A stretch of 64,000 nucleotides of DNA from Limnobaculum parvum (lineage in GTDB: Bacteria; Pseudomonadota; Gammaproteobacteria; Enterobacterales; Enterobacteriaceae): assembly GCF_003096015.2 (NCBI RefSeq), contig NZ_CP029185.2:526501-590500 (forward strand). The letters run 5' to 3'. The notes under the pieces are model-generated. The model did not search any database. It saw only the letters and a list, made by a program, of their open reading frames with translations, and was not told where the DNA came from. Position numbers and translations under genes: made by a program. Shown piece by piece: positions 35,170 through 44,599 of the stretch (the stretch's first letter is position 1; each line of letters opens with the position of its first letter).

Positions 35170-36657
35170 ATGAATAAAGAGATTCTGGCTGTTGTTGAAG
35201 CGGTTTCTAATGAAAAGGCGCTTCCTCGTGAGAAAATTTTCGAGGCGCTAGAAACAGCTCTGGCAACAGCAACTAAGAAAAAGTATGAGCAAGAAATTGA
35301 CGTACGCGTAAGTATCGATCACCGTTCCGGCGATTTTGATACTTTCCGTCGCTGGATGGTGGTTGAAACCGTTACTCTGCCAACGCGTGAAATTACGTTA
35401 GATGCTGCTCGTCTTGATGAACCTGAAATTCAGGTTGGCGATTACGTTGAAGATCAAATTGAATCGGTAACGTTTGACCGTATCACAACCCAGACCGCGA
35501 AGCAGGTTATCGTACAAAAAGTACGTGAAGCTGAGCGCGCTATGGTTGTTGAACAATTCCGTGAGTATGAAGGCGAAATTGTTACTGGCGTAGCTAAAAA
35601 AGTTAACCGTGATAGTATCATTCTTGATTTAGGTAACAACGCAGAAGCCGTTATCGGTCGTGAAGATATGTTACCGCGCGAAAACTTCCGCCCTGGTGAC
35701 CGCGTTCGTGGCGTACTGTATATCGTTCGCCCGGAAGCCCGTGGTGCTCAGCTATTTATCAGCCGTTCACGCCCGGAAATGCTGATCGAACTGTTCCGCA
35801 TTGAAGTACCGGAAATTGGCGAAGAAGTTATCGAGATTAAAGCAGCCGCCCGTGACCCAGGTTCTCGTGCGAAAATCGCAGTGAAAACCAACGATAAGCG
35901 TATCGACCCAGTTGGTGCTTGTGTTGGTATGCGCGGTGCACGTGTACAAGCCGTTTCAGGTGAACTGGGCGGTGAGCGTATTGATATCGTGCTATGGGAT
36001 GATAATCCAGCACAGTTTGTGATTAATGCGATGGCCCCCGCAGACGTGGCCTCTATCGTTGTTGACGAAGATAGACATACCATGGATATCGCTGTAGAAG
36101 CCGGTAATTTGGCTCAGGCGATTGGTCGTAACGGTCAAAACGTTCGTCTTGCTGCTCAGCTAACTGGCTGGGAGCTGAACGTGATGACAACCGAAGAGTT
36201 ACATGCAAAACATCAGGCAGAAACGTACGCTGCGATTGATGCCTTTACCAAGTATCTGGATATCGATGAAGATTTCGCCACGCTACTGGTACAGGAAGGT
36301 TTCTCATCTCTGGAAGAGTTGGCCTATGTGCCGGTGAAAGAGCTGTTAGAAATTGACGGTCTGGATGAAGACACCATTGAAGCGTTACGTACCCGTGCTA
36401 AAAATGCGTTAACGACGCTGGCATTAGCGCAGGAAGAGAGCCTTGGCGACAACAAGCCGGCAGAAGATTTATTAAGTCTGCCTAATCTTGATCGTTCTAT
36501 GGCGTACAAATTGGCTGCGAAAGGCGTTTGTACGTTAGAAGACCTTGCAGAGCAAGGTGTTGACGATTTGACAGATATTGATGGCCTGACCAGCGAGAAA
36601 GCTGGCGAGTTAATTATGGCCGCACGCAATATTTGTTGGTTTGGCGATCAAGAGTAA
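35170..36657 (+). CDS. nusA: Transcription termination/antitermination factor NusA
   Basis: NusA binds RNA polymerase and RNA, promoting pausing, termination and antitermination. The 495-residue protein has the family layout: N-terminal polymerase-binding domain (1-125), S1 domain (about 135-200, EGEIVTGVAKKV), two KH domains (about 230-345, GMRGARVQ and AIGRNGQN), and two C-terminal acidic repeats (about 360-490) as in gammaproteobacteria. GAGG precedes the ATG by 8 bases. It is in the operon rimP-nusA-infB. In E. coli NusA represses this operon. Confidence 0.97.
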   Translation: MNKEILAVVEAVSNEKALPREKIFEALETALATATKKKYEQEIDVRVSIDHRSGDFDTFRRWMVVETVTLPTREITLDAARLDEPEIQVGDYVEDQIESVTFDRITTQTAKQVIVQKVREAERAMVVEQFREYEGEIVTGVAKKVNRDSIILDLGNNAEAVIGREDMLPRENFRPGDRVRGVLYIVRPEARGAQLFISRSRPEMLIELFRIEVPEIGEEVIEIKAAARDPGSRAKIAVKTNDKRIDPVGACVGMRGARVQAVSGELGGERIDIVLWDDNPAQFVINAMAPADVASIVVDEDRHTMDIAVEAGNLAQAIGRNGQNVRLAAQLTGWELNVMTTEELHAKHQAETYAAIDAFTKYLDIDEDFATLLVQEGFSSLEELAYVPVKELLEIDGLDEDTIEALRTRAKNALTTLALAQEESLGDNKPAEDLLSLPNLDRSMAYKLAAKGVCTLEDLAEQGVDDLTDIDGLTSEKAGELIMAARNICWFGDQE

Positions 36658-36680
36658 TCACTGTAGCAGGAAGGAACAGC

Positions 36681-39356
36681 ATGTCAGAAGTAACCGTAAA
36701 ATCGCTGGCCGAAGAGATTCAAACTCCGGTAGACCGCCTGTTGCAGCAGTTTGCTGATGCAGGTATTAAAAAGTCTGTATCGGACTCTGTTACCCAGCAG
36801 GAAAAAGAAGCTTTGCTGGCGCACCTTAATCATGAACATGGTGGTGCACCAAGTAAACTTACGTTGCAGCGTAAAACCCATAGTACACTGAGTATTCCAA
36901 GTACCGGTGGTAAGAGTAAGTCTGTCCCGATTGAAGTACGTAAAAAACGGACTTATGTAAACCGCGACTCACAAGAAGCTCAGGAAGCAGAAGCACAGGC
37001 TGCACGCGAAGCGGAAGAATTAGCCCAACGCGAAGCAGAAGAGAAAGCCAAACGCGCTGCAGAAGAGCAGGCGAAACGCGAAGCGGAAGAGAAAGCCAAG
37101 CGTGACGCTGCTGCTAAGAAAGCGGCTGAAGAGAAAGCTAAAGTGGCGACAACAGCGAATAAATCTGCAGAAAAGGCTGAAAAACCAGCCCAGACGGAAA
37201 AAGCCCGTCGTGAAGCAGAAGCGGCAGAACTGAAGCGTAAAGCTGAAGAAGAGATGCAGCGCAAGGTTGAAGAAGATGCCAAACGCGTAGCGGAAGAAGC
37301 TCGCAAAATGGCAGAAGAGAATGAAGGTCGTTGGGCATCTGAATCGCAAGCAGAAGAGGTCGTAGAAGATTATCACGTCACTACATCTCACCATGCTCGT
37401 GAAGCCGAAGATGAGAACGATCGTAAAGTGGAAGGCGAACGTCGCGCTCGCGGTGGTAAATCAGGCAAGCCGAAGAAAGGGAATAAACTCTCTGAATCGA
37501 AAGCCGACCGTGAAGAGGCTCGCGCCGTTACCCGTGGTGGTAAAGGTAAGCGTAAGCCAAGCACATTACAACACAGCTTTAATAAACCGGCTCAGGTAGT
37601 AAACCGTGACGTAGTGATTGGTGAAACCATCACCGTTGCTGAGTTGGCAAACAAAATGGCAGTTAAAGGTTCTCAGGTTATTAAAACCATGATGAAACTG
37701 GGTGCCATGGCGACCATCAATCAGGTTATCGATCAGGAAACAGCCCAGCTGGTTGCTGAAGAGATGGGCCACAAAGTTATCCTGCGTCGTGAAAACGAGC
37801 TTGAAGAAGCGCTGATGAGCGACCGTGATACCAATGCAGCATTGGAGCCACGTGCACCGGTTGTTACCATCATGGGTCACGTAGACCACGGTAAAACATC
37901 CCTGCTGGACTATATCCGTTCAACTAAGGTGGCATCCGGCGAAGCGGGTGGTATTACCCAGCATATCGGTGCTTACCACGTTGAAACTGAAAACGGCATG
38001 ATCACCTTCCTGGATACCCCAGGACACGCCGCATTTACCTCAATGCGTGCTCGTGGTGCTCAGGCAACGGATATCGTTGTTCTAGTGGTTGCGGCAGATG
38101 ATGGCGTGATGCCACAGACTATCGAAGCTATTCAGCATGCTAAAGCGGCGAAAGTTCCTTTAGTGGTTGCAGTGAACAAGATCGATAAGCCAGAAGCCGA
38201 TATGGATCGAGTCAAGCAAGAACTGTCTCAGCACAACGTTCTGCCTGAAGAGTGGGGCGGCGACACTCAGTTCATTCCTGTTTCTGCGAAAGTCGGTACC
38301 GGTATTGATGAGCTGCTGAATGCGATTCTGTTGCAGGCTGAAGTTCTGGAGCTGAAATCAGTACGTGAAGGCATGGCTAGTGGCGTGGTGATTGAATCAT
38401 TCCTAGATAAAGGTCGTGGCCCTGTGGCAACGGTTCTGGTTCAGGAAGGTACACTGCGTAAAGGCGATATCGTTCTGTGTGGTTTCGAATATGGCCGCGT
38501 TCGCGCAATGCGTGATGAAGTGGGTCGTGAAATCAGTGAAGCTGGCCCATCTATTCCAGTAGAAATTCTGGGGCTGTCAGCGGTTCCTGCTGCCGGTGAT
38601 GAAGCGACTGTGGTTCGTGATGAGAAGAAAGCGCGTGAAGTAGCTTTATATCGTCAGGGTAAATACCGCGAAGTGAAACTGGCTCGTCAGCAGAAGTCTA
38701 AACTGGAAAACATGTTTGCTAACATGGAAGAAGGTGATGTTTCTGAACTGAATATCGTTCTGAAAGCGGACGTTCAGGGTTCTACTGAAGCGATTTGTGA
38801 ATCACTGTTGAACCTGTCTACTGATGAAGTGAAAGTGAAGATCGTTGGTTCAGGCGTCGGTGGTATTACTGAAACTGATGCTACTTTGGCTGCCGCGTCT
38901 AACGCAATCATTTTAGGCTTCAACGTGCGTGCTGATGCCTCTGCGCGTAAAGTAGTAGAAGCGGAAAGTTTGGATCTGCGTTACTACTCGGTTATTTATG
39001 ACCTGATTGGCGAAGTGAAACAAGCCATGAGCGGTATGCTAGCGCCTGAATATAAACAGCAGATCATTGGTCTGGCTGAAGTGCGTGACGTATTCCGTTC
39101 ACCGAAGTTTGGTTCCATCGCTGGTTGTATGGTGACTGAAGGTATTGTTAAACGTCATAACCCAATCCGCGTACTGCGTGACAACGTGGTTATCTATGAA
39201 GGCGAACTGGAATCCCTGCGTCGCTTTAAAGATGATGCCAGTGAAGTACGTAACGGTATGGAATGTGGTATCGGCGTGAAGAACTACAATGACGTTCGCG
39301 TTGGCGACCTGATTGAAGTGTTTGAAGTTATCGAGATTAAGCGGACTATCGCTTAA
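36681..39356 (+). CDS. infB: Translation initiation factor IF-2
   Basis: IF-2 brings formyl-Met-tRNA to the 30S subunit and drives subunit joining. The 891-residue protein has the IF2 N-domain (1-50), a long Ala/Glu/Lys/Arg-rich charged linker (about 100-320), and the GTPase domain with G1 GHVDHGKT at 399-406, DTPGH and NKID. C-terminal beta-barrel and tRNA-binding domains follow. AGGAAGGA precedes the ATG at 36681 by 6 bases. Internal in-frame starts giving shorter isoforms, known in E. coli, are plausible but were not assigned. It makes sense next to the initiator tRNA in one operon. Confidence 0.97.
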   Translation: MSEVTVKSLAEEIQTPVDRLLQQFADAGIKKSVSDSVTQQEKEALLAHLNHEHGGAPSKLTLQRKTHSTLSIPSTGGKSKSVPIEVRKKRTYVNRDSQEAQEAEAQAAREAEELAQREAEEKAKRAAEEQAKREAEEKAKRDAAAKKAAEEKAKVATTANKSAEKAEKPAQTEKARREAEAAELKRKAEEEMQRKVEEDAKRVAEEARKMAEENEGRWASESQAEEVVEDYHVTTSHHAREAEDENDRKVEGERRARGGKSGKPKKGNKLSESKADREEARAVTRGGKGKRKPSTLQHSFNKPAQVVNRDVVIGETITVAELANKMAVKGSQVIKTMMKLGAMATINQVIDQETAQLVAEEMGHKVILRRENELEEALMSDRDTNAALEPRAPVVTIMGHVDHGKTSLLDYIRSTKVASGEAGGITQHIGAYHVETENGMITFLDTPGHAAFTSMRARGAQATDIVVLVVAADDGVMPQTIEAIQHAKAAKVPLVVAVNKIDKPEADMDRVKQELSQHNVLPEEWGGDTQFIPVSAKVGTGIDELLNAILLQAEVLELKSVREGMASGVVIESFLDKGRGPVATVLVQEGTLRKGDIVLCGFEYGRVRAMRDEVGREISEAGPSIPVEILGLSAVPAAGDEATVVRDEKKAREVALYRQGKYREVKLARQQKSKLENMFANMEEGDVSELNIVLKADVQGSTEAICESLLNLSTDEVKVKIVGSGVGGITETDATLAAASNAIILGFNVRADASARKVVEAESLDLRYYSVIYDLIGEVKQAMSGMLAPEYKQQIIGLAEVRDVFRSPKFGSIAGCMVTEGIVKRHNPIRVLRDNVVIYEGELESLRRFKDDASEVRNGMECGIGVKNYNDVRVGDLIEVFEVIEIKRTIA

Positions 39357-39384
39357 TATCTATGGCTTAAAGTAGTATCCATTT

Positions 39385-39403
39385 GGGGGGCCTGGCGCCC
39401 CCC
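39385..39403 (+). terminator. Compact G/C hairpin between infB and rbfA
   Basis: GGGGGGC pairs with GCCCCCC (the 3' arm preceded by GC), making a 7-bp stem with a 5-base loop and no proper T-run. It probably modulates read-through or marks an RNA processing site inside the operon rather than fully terminating. Confidence 0.4.
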
Positions 39404-39426
39404 TCATTGTTTTGGAGATTATATTT

Positions 39427-39828
39427 ATGGCAAGAGAATTTAGCCGGACTCAGCGCGTTTCTCAGGAGATGCAAAAAGAGATTGCCATCATTTTACAGCG
39501 TGAAGTCAAAGATCCGCGCATTGGAATGGCAACGGTTTCTGGTGTTGAACTTTCACGGGATCTGGCCTACGCCAAAGTATTCGTGACTTTCCTGAACGAC
39601 AATGACGACGACGCCATCACAACAGGTCTGAAAGCCCTACAGGATGCATCTGGTTTTATCCGTTCGCTGTTAGGAAAGGCTATGCGTCTACGGGTTGTTC
39701 CTGAATTGACCTTTGCTTATGATAATTCACTGGTAGAAGGTATGCGCATGTCCAACCTAGTTACCAGCGTAGTAAAGAATGATGCCGAGCGCCGTGCGGC
39801 TGCCGGTGAGGATGAGGAAAAAGAGTAA
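39427..39828 (+). CDS. rbfA: 30S ribosome-binding factor RbfA
   Basis: RbfA is a cold-responsive factor for late maturation of the 5' end of 16S rRNA. The 133-residue KH-type protein starts MAREFSRTQRVSQEMQKEIA and ends in an acidic, Ala/Glu-rich tail. GGAG at 39414-39417 has good spacing to the ATG at 39427; an upstream in-frame start is not supported. Its stop codon overlaps the truB start by one base (TAATG), implying translational coupling. Confidence 0.96.
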   Translation: MAREFSRTQRVSQEMQKEIAIILQREVKDPRIGMATVSGVELSRDLAYAKVFVTFLNDNDDDAITTGLKALQDASGFIRSLLGKAMRLRVVPELTFAYDNSLVEGMRMSNLVTSVVKNDAERRAAAGEDEEKE

Positions 39829-40775
39829 TGGGACGTCCTCGTCGTCGCGGTCGCGATATACATGGTGTTCTGCTGCTGGATAAGCCGACAGGCATAGGCT
39901 CCAACGATGTCCTGCAGAAGGTAAAACGTATCTTTAACGCCAATAAGGCGGGGCACACGGGTGCACTGGATCCGCTGGCTACGGGCATGTTGCCAATCTG
40001 TCTGGGAGAAGCCACTAAGTTCTCCCAGTTCTTATTGGATGCCGATAAACGTTATCGAGTGATCGCGCGGTTAGGGCAAAGAACGGATACCTCTGATTCT
40101 GATGGTGCTATCATTTCTGAACGTCCGGTTAACTTTACTCAAGCGCAACTTGATGGTGCGCTTGAGACTTTCCGTGGAGAATCAGACCAGATCCCATCAA
40201 TGTATTCCGCATTGAAATATCAGGGTCGACCGCTGTATGAATATGCCCGGCAGGGAATCGACGTTCCGCGCGAATCCCGAAAAATCACAGTGTATGAACT
40301 GAAATTCATCCGCTGGGAAGGTAACGAGCTGGAGTTGGAAATCCATTGTTCCAAAGGTACTTATATTCGCACCATCGTTGATGATTTGGGTGAGTTACTG
40401 GGCTGTGGTGCTCATGTGATATACCTGCGCCGCCTAAATGTGGCGGACTACCCAACTGAACGGATGGTAACGTTAACTCAGCTTGAACAAATTGTTAATA
40501 GCGCCCAGGCTGAAGAACGCGCCCCGGCAGAAGATTTAGATCCACTGTTGCTACCAATGGATAGCGCCGTTGCTGATTTTCCGGAAGTTAACTTACTGCC
40601 AGTCATGGGCGTATACGTTAAACAAGGGCAAGCAGTACAAGTCGCCGGTGCCCCACGTAGTGGACTGGTGCGCATTACCGTAGGTGATGAACGCGAATTT
40701 ATCGGCGTCGGCCAAATCGACGACGATGGTCGCGTAGCCCCCCGTCGTCTGGTAGTTGAAAACCCGGTTGAATGA
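39828..40775 (+). CDS. truB: tRNA pseudouridine(55) synthase
   Basis: TruB makes pseudouridine 55 in the T-loop of tRNAs and acts as a tRNA chaperone. The 315-residue protein has the catalytic Asp D48 in HTGALDPLATGMLP, with KGTYIRTI and a C-terminal PUA domain. It starts at the overlap with rbfA. In E. coli rpsO follows directly. Here the downstream side is a structured intergenic element and an inverted seven-gene insertion. Confidence 0.97.
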   Translation: MGRPRRRGRDIHGVLLLDKPTGIGSNDVLQKVKRIFNANKAGHTGALDPLATGMLPICLGEATKFSQFLLDADKRYRVIARLGQRTDTSDSDGAIISERPVNFTQAQLDGALETFRGESDQIPSMYSALKYQGRPLYEYARQGIDVPRESRKITVYELKFIRWEGNELELEIHCSKGTYIRTIVDDLGELLGCGAHVIYLRRLNVADYPTERMVTLTQLEQIVNSAQAEERAPAEDLDPLLLPMDSAVADFPEVNLLPVMGVYVKQGQAVQVAGAPRSGLVRITVGDEREFIGVGQIDDDGRVAPRRLVVENPVE

Positions 40776-40821
40776 GAGAATATGTTTCCACGTTTTGAGT
40801 TAGTTAGAAACTTAAACTGAG

Positions 40822-40896
40822 GGAGAGACCGCCGTTGGGGTCGACTTGGCGTAAGCCAACGAAGCGCCCCTAGGCGGGCTAGGCCTGAAGCTCTCC
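40822..40896. ncRNA. Nested stem-loop element of unknown family after truB
   Basis: Four complementary pairs nest in order. GGAGAG (40822-27) pairs with CTCTCC (40891-96), CCGCC (40829-33) with GGCGG (40873-77), GGGG (40837-40) with CCCC (40867-70), and TTGGC (40846-50) with GCCAA (40855-59) around a GTAA tetraloop of the GNRA type. An alternative pairing CGTTGG/CCAACG is also possible. No T-run follows. A 7-base direct repeat AGAAACT flanks the wider region (40806-12 and 40974-80). It could be a structured RNA, a palindromic repeat element or a processing site; I cannot assign a family. Confidence 0.45.
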
Positions 40897-41015
40897 GATG
40901 CTAAGTACCGATGGTCTTCCGGCCGAGCACTTTGGTGATATGAGTACATGGATTTTACGGACGGAATATTCTCAGAAACTAATTTAAAGTGGAACCATTA
41001 ACCACATAATTCCCA

Positions 41016-42320
41016 CTATAATTGTCCCGCCGCCTTAATCGCCAGATACCGATTCACACTCTCAACCGCCAACTGCTGCGGCTGAACGTCCAGACAAAGT
41101 ACACCCGCGCTACGCAATCGCGTTAATACCGCCTGACGCTTAGACTGATAACTCGCTGCCGCAGCGCGCAGCGCGGCATCCTGTTGATTATTAATCGGCA
41201 TCGACGCCGCATTATCCAGCTCGGTTTCACGCAGGCTGGCAACCAATACCAGATGGCGCTTACTTAACAGTTTTACCGCAGCCAGCAGGCTTTGTTCATC
41301 TTCATCTCTTAAGTTGGTAAACAACACGACCAGTGAGCGCTTACGCTCTCGGGTAATCAGTGACTGGGCTGCAACTTCGAAATCGCTACTGGATAGAGTA
41401 GGTTGCAGATCGTACACCTCATGCAGTACTCGGTTAATGGCATTAACTGAGCGAACCGGTGGCAAATAACGCTCTGGACCACCTAGCGTGATCAAACCAA
41501 CGGAATCACCATAACGCAACCCAACATACGAGAGCAGCAACACGGCATTTAACGCGTGGTCAAAATGCATCAACTCACCTTCGCTGGCACCCATACGGCG
41601 TCCGCAGTCCAGCATCATAATAATGCGTTGATTGCGTTCATCCTGATATTCCCGAGAGATCATTTTTCTCAGGCGGGTGGTGGCCTTCCAGTCTATTTGC
41701 CGCATGGCATCACCACTACGATACTCACGCAATTGTTCAAACTCCATACCCTGACCGCGTTTACGGAATTTATGAAATCCCATACCAGCCTGAGTAATGG
41801 TGGTTTGCAGTGCCATTTGAGTGATGGGTGCAAAGTTTGGAAAAACACTGACTTTTTGTGTCGAACCCACTAATGCCTGACGTTGCCATAATTGCAAGGG
41901 TGAAAATAGACGCAAATGAACACGACCAAACCATAAATCACCCCGCATTAATGGTTTGATTCGGTAAACAACCTGAGAAACGAGTAGAGGAGCAAGTGTC
42001 AGGTGAATGGTTCGATCGTCGTATTCACACTTTTCCGGCGGGCTGTCTTTCAATTGAATTTTTTGCCGAACAGATACCTGAGAGGTGACATATAACGTCA
42101 CATTACGCCAGATGGTTTGCGGTAGACTGCCGGCAACTTCGCGTTCAATAACAGGTAAGGGTTGCCGATATAAACCGATAGCATCCAGAGTAACCAGCAG
42201 CAGGAGTGCTGCACCGCCTATCAGCCAGACAGGAAACAGCGAAGGTACGATGGTTGTGGGAATAGACCCACAGAACCAAAGACCTCCAAGTACCAGTAGC
42301 CGGTTAGAAGGCAGAATCAT
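41016..42320 (-). CDS. DUF58-domain protein, partner of the MoxR ATPase
   Basis: A 434-residue protein with two N-terminal membrane helices (about 8-22 and 29-50), then a beta-rich part and the DUF58 signature REYRSGDAMRQIDWKATTR (about residues 219-237). A von Willebrand A-like region with MMLDCGRRMG as a MIDAS-like strand follows. DUF58 proteins nearly always pair with MoxR ATPases, and this gene overlaps the MoxR gene by 4 bases (ATGA). The role is inferred: an adaptor or effector remodelled by MoxR. It is the last gene of the cluster and ends before the nested hairpin element. Confidence 0.88.
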   Translation of the reverse strand: MILPSNRLLVLGGLWFCGSIPTTIVPSLFPVWLIGGAALLLLVTLDAIGLYRQPLPVIEREVAGSLPQTIWRNVTLYVTSQVSVRQKIQLKDSPPEKCEYDDRTIHLTLAPLLVSQVVYRIKPLMRGDLWFGRVHLRLFSPLQLWQRQALVGSTQKVSVFPNFAPITQMALQTTITQAGMGFHKFRKRGQGMEFEQLREYRSGDAMRQIDWKATTRLRKMISREYQDERNQRIIMMLDCGRRMGASEGELMHFDHALNAVLLLSYVGLRYGDSVGLITLGGPERYLPPVRSVNAINRVLHEVYDLQPTLSSSDFEVAAQSLITRERKRSLVVLFTNLRDEDEQSLLAAVKLLSKRHLVLVASLRETELDNAASMPINNQQDAALRAAAASYQSKRQAVLTRLRSAGVLCLDVQPQQLAVESVNRYLAIKAAGQL

Positions 42321-43336
42321 CTGCGAGGAGCCTCAATTTGGTCTAGCAAACGGTTGAGAATGTGCTCTTCTGTCAGCCCTTCAATTTCTGCATCAGGTGA
42401 AAGTGCGATACGGTGACGTAATGTCGGTATTGCCTGCTGCTTCACATCGTCAGGAGTAACAAAGTCACGACCGGCCAATATGGCACTGGCGCGGGCGGAG
42501 CGAATCAGCGCAATACCGCCGCGCGGGCCAGCTCCAGTGATGATACCTGGCCAGTTACGTGTCGTTCTGACAATACTTAATGCGTAATTCAACACGCTGT
42601 CATCAACTCGAATGCCGGCGGTAATTTTTTGTAAAGCAACAATCATTTCCGGGCTGGCAACCGCTTCGATTTTATCAACATCCAGACGATCGCCTACGCG
42701 TTCAAAGGTGCTGGCGGCAACTAATGCCAGTTCTTCCTGCTCGGTAGGGTAGTCAAACATCACGTGAAGTAAAAATCTATCCAACTGAGCTTCTGGCAGT
42801 GCATAGGTACCGTCTTGCTCAATCGGGTTCTGAGTAGCAATAACTAAGAAAGGCGGTGAAAGTTGAGCGGTTTCTCCTTCAATGGTTACCTGACCTTCTT
42901 GCATAACTTCCAGCAGCGCTGCCTGAGTTTTTGCCGGAGCACGGTTGATTTCATCCGCCAGCATCAGGTTGGTAAATACCGGCCCACGACGCACCACAAA
43001 TTCAGATGCTTTCATATCATAAAACATATGACCGGTAACGTCGGCTGGCATTAAGTCTGGAGTAAACTGAATACGTGATGAATGACAACTACAGGCCTGA
43101 GCCAGCGCTTTAGCCAGTAAAGTTTTTCCTAGCCCCGGAACACCTTCAAGTAGCACATGACCGCCCGCCAGTAGTGCGCAAAGGATTTGTTCTACAACCT
43201 GTTCCTGGCCAATAAATACTTTGCGGATCTGTTCCTGAATACGCAGAATAATATCTGTTGCATCCTGAGGGGTCGTCGGGATAGTGGGTACCTGAGCGGC
43301 TGGTGAAAAGTAGCTATCCGTTGAGTTAAATTCCAT
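42317..43336 (-). CDS. MoxR-family AAA+ ATPase
   Basis: A 339-residue AAA+ protein with Walker A GVPGLGKT at 65-72 and Walker B in MLADEINRAPAKTQAALLEVM (from about residue 126). Sensor 1 is ATQNP, and the C-terminal lid ends in LSPDAEIEGLTEEHIL. MoxR ATPases act as chaperones for metal insertion or membrane/periplasmic complex assembly. The gene overlaps the DUF4350 gene by 11 bases and the DUF58 gene by 4, so translation is coupled along the cluster. It is distinct from RavA, which pairs with ViaA. Confidence 0.93.
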   Translation of the reverse strand: MEFNSTDSYFSPAAQVPTIPTTPQDATDIILRIQEQIRKVFIGQEQVVEQILCALLAGGHVLLEGVPGLGKTLLAKALAQACSCHSSRIQFTPDLMPADVTGHMFYDMKASEFVVRRGPVFTNLMLADEINRAPAKTQAALLEVMQEGQVTIEGETAQLSPPFLVIATQNPIEQDGTYALPEAQLDRFLLHVMFDYPTEQEELALVAASTFERVGDRLDVDKIEAVASPEMIVALQKITAGIRVDDSVLNYALSIVRTTRNWPGIITGAGPRGGIALIRSARASAILAGRDFVTPDDVKQQAIPTLRHRIALSPDAEIEGLTEEHILNRLLDQIEAPRR

Positions 43337-44597
43337 AGTTTAGTCTCCTACTCGAACTGCTTTGCAGTGAGTTTAATCGGTCGATCAGCAGGCACAGGGT
43401 TTGGGCCGATTGGGTAAATTGGTTCAGGTACTGAACCTCCCCTTCCATCGCTTGATTAATAAGCCCGATGTCATAATGAGTTATATGTTCAATAAGTTGG
43501 GTGTCGCTACGGCTGCCAGTGTACTGAATGCGTAACGGTTGCAACAAGCGTAAAACCTCTTCCCTGAGCGGTGCGACCAGCCGTTCATAGTCGTAATTAT
43601 GCAGATGGAAGTCAGCTACAGCTTTTAAATGTTCGGTAAGGCTGGGACGAGCAGGTGGTGGTGTAGGAATAAGCGCGCCAAAACGAGGGATGTAGCGCCA
43701 TAGCACCAATAAGATGCAAAGTCCAAATGCCAACAATGTGTAAAGCGCATGTTCAACCAGCCAGCTTAATAAATTGGGCAAAGTGGCATAACGAACCAGG
43801 TAGAGGGTGTCATTTCTGTCTGGTAAGGTGGCAACATGTAACCAGAGTTTGGCATGGTCATATTGCTTAATATTGTCATTGCCGAACAGATTGAGTGGCA
43901 CAACCGTCACCCACCCCTGTTCAAACTGAAACCGGCTGATAATATCCCATTCGCTTTTCGGTGATTCCGGAACGTTTTCTGTGGTTTTCGAGTCTACGTA
44001 AAAGCGAGGCGTGTCAGCGATATCAGCCACCATATTGTCTTTTTCAAAGACAATGGGTACACCAGCTCGTTTTTTGACGGGTGTATCATTCTCTTTTTCT
44101 TTTTCTTTTTCTTTTTCAGGTACTTTAACCGTGACTAGCTTAACGGGTGCTTTTGGGGTTTCACACTTATCATCGTCATCACATTCATCTTTCAGATAAA
44201 TATCAAACAATTCCTGTAGGTCGACGCTATTTTTATCATCAAGGGGGGAAATAATCAGATGCCCACCTTTACTGACCCAGTCCATCAGTTTATTTTTTTG
44301 AGTCGGTTCTTTAAGTAGGCCGTCTGGATTTAGTAGTACTAATGTTGATTTTGCCGGTAACTTATTCAGCGACAGTGCATCACTTAAGGTTTTTACCTGA
44401 TAGCCAGATTTATTAAGCAGTTGTTCCGCAGTGTAGTAATTATTCGCAATAACTTTCCAACTGGGAGATGTAGTCACTTCTCGTTCTTCCCATTCAAGCT
44501 GCTGATAGAAATAAACTGCCAGCCCGGCGATGACAGCAAATATAATCGCCAAAATCGGCCACGGGCTGCTGCTCTTTTTCACATTATTCACTGACAT
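43326..44597 (-). CDS. DUF4350-domain membrane protein
   Basis: A 423-residue protein with one N-terminal helix (about 13-30). A periplasmic domain follows whose start, STLVLLNPDGLL and GGHLIISPLDD, resembles the DUF4350/GATase-like fold. A second helix lies at about 283-303 and a cytoplasmic tail follows. A charged Glu-Lys run (EKEKEKEKE, about residues 167-175) is encoded by four CTTTTT hexamers on the plus strand. ATG 44597 is chosen over an upstream start inside the previous gene. Function unknown; the family is typical of MoxR/DUF58 clusters. It begins 2 bases after the DUF4129 stop. Confidence 0.8.
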   Translation of the reverse strand: MSVNNVKKSSSPWPILAIIFAVIAGLAVYFYQQLEWEEREVTTSPSWKVIANNYYTAEQLLNKSGYQVKTLSDALSLNKLPAKSTLVLLNPDGLLKEPTQKNKLMDWVSKGGHLIISPLDDKNSVDLQELFDIYLKDECDDDDKCETPKAPVKLVTVKVPEKEKEKEKENDTPVKKRAGVPIVFEKDNMVADIADTPRFYVDSKTTENVPESPKSEWDIISRFQFEQGWVTVVPLNLFGNDNIKQYDHAKLWLHVATLPDRNDTLYLVRYATLPNLLSWLVEHALYTLLAFGLCILLVLWRYIPRFGALIPTPPPARPSLTEHLKAVADFHLHNYDYERLVAPLREEVLRLLQPLRIQYTGSRSDTQLIEHITHYDIGLINQAMEGEVQYLNQFTQSAQTLCLLIDRLNSLQSSSSRRLNYGI

Positions 44598-44599
44598 GA

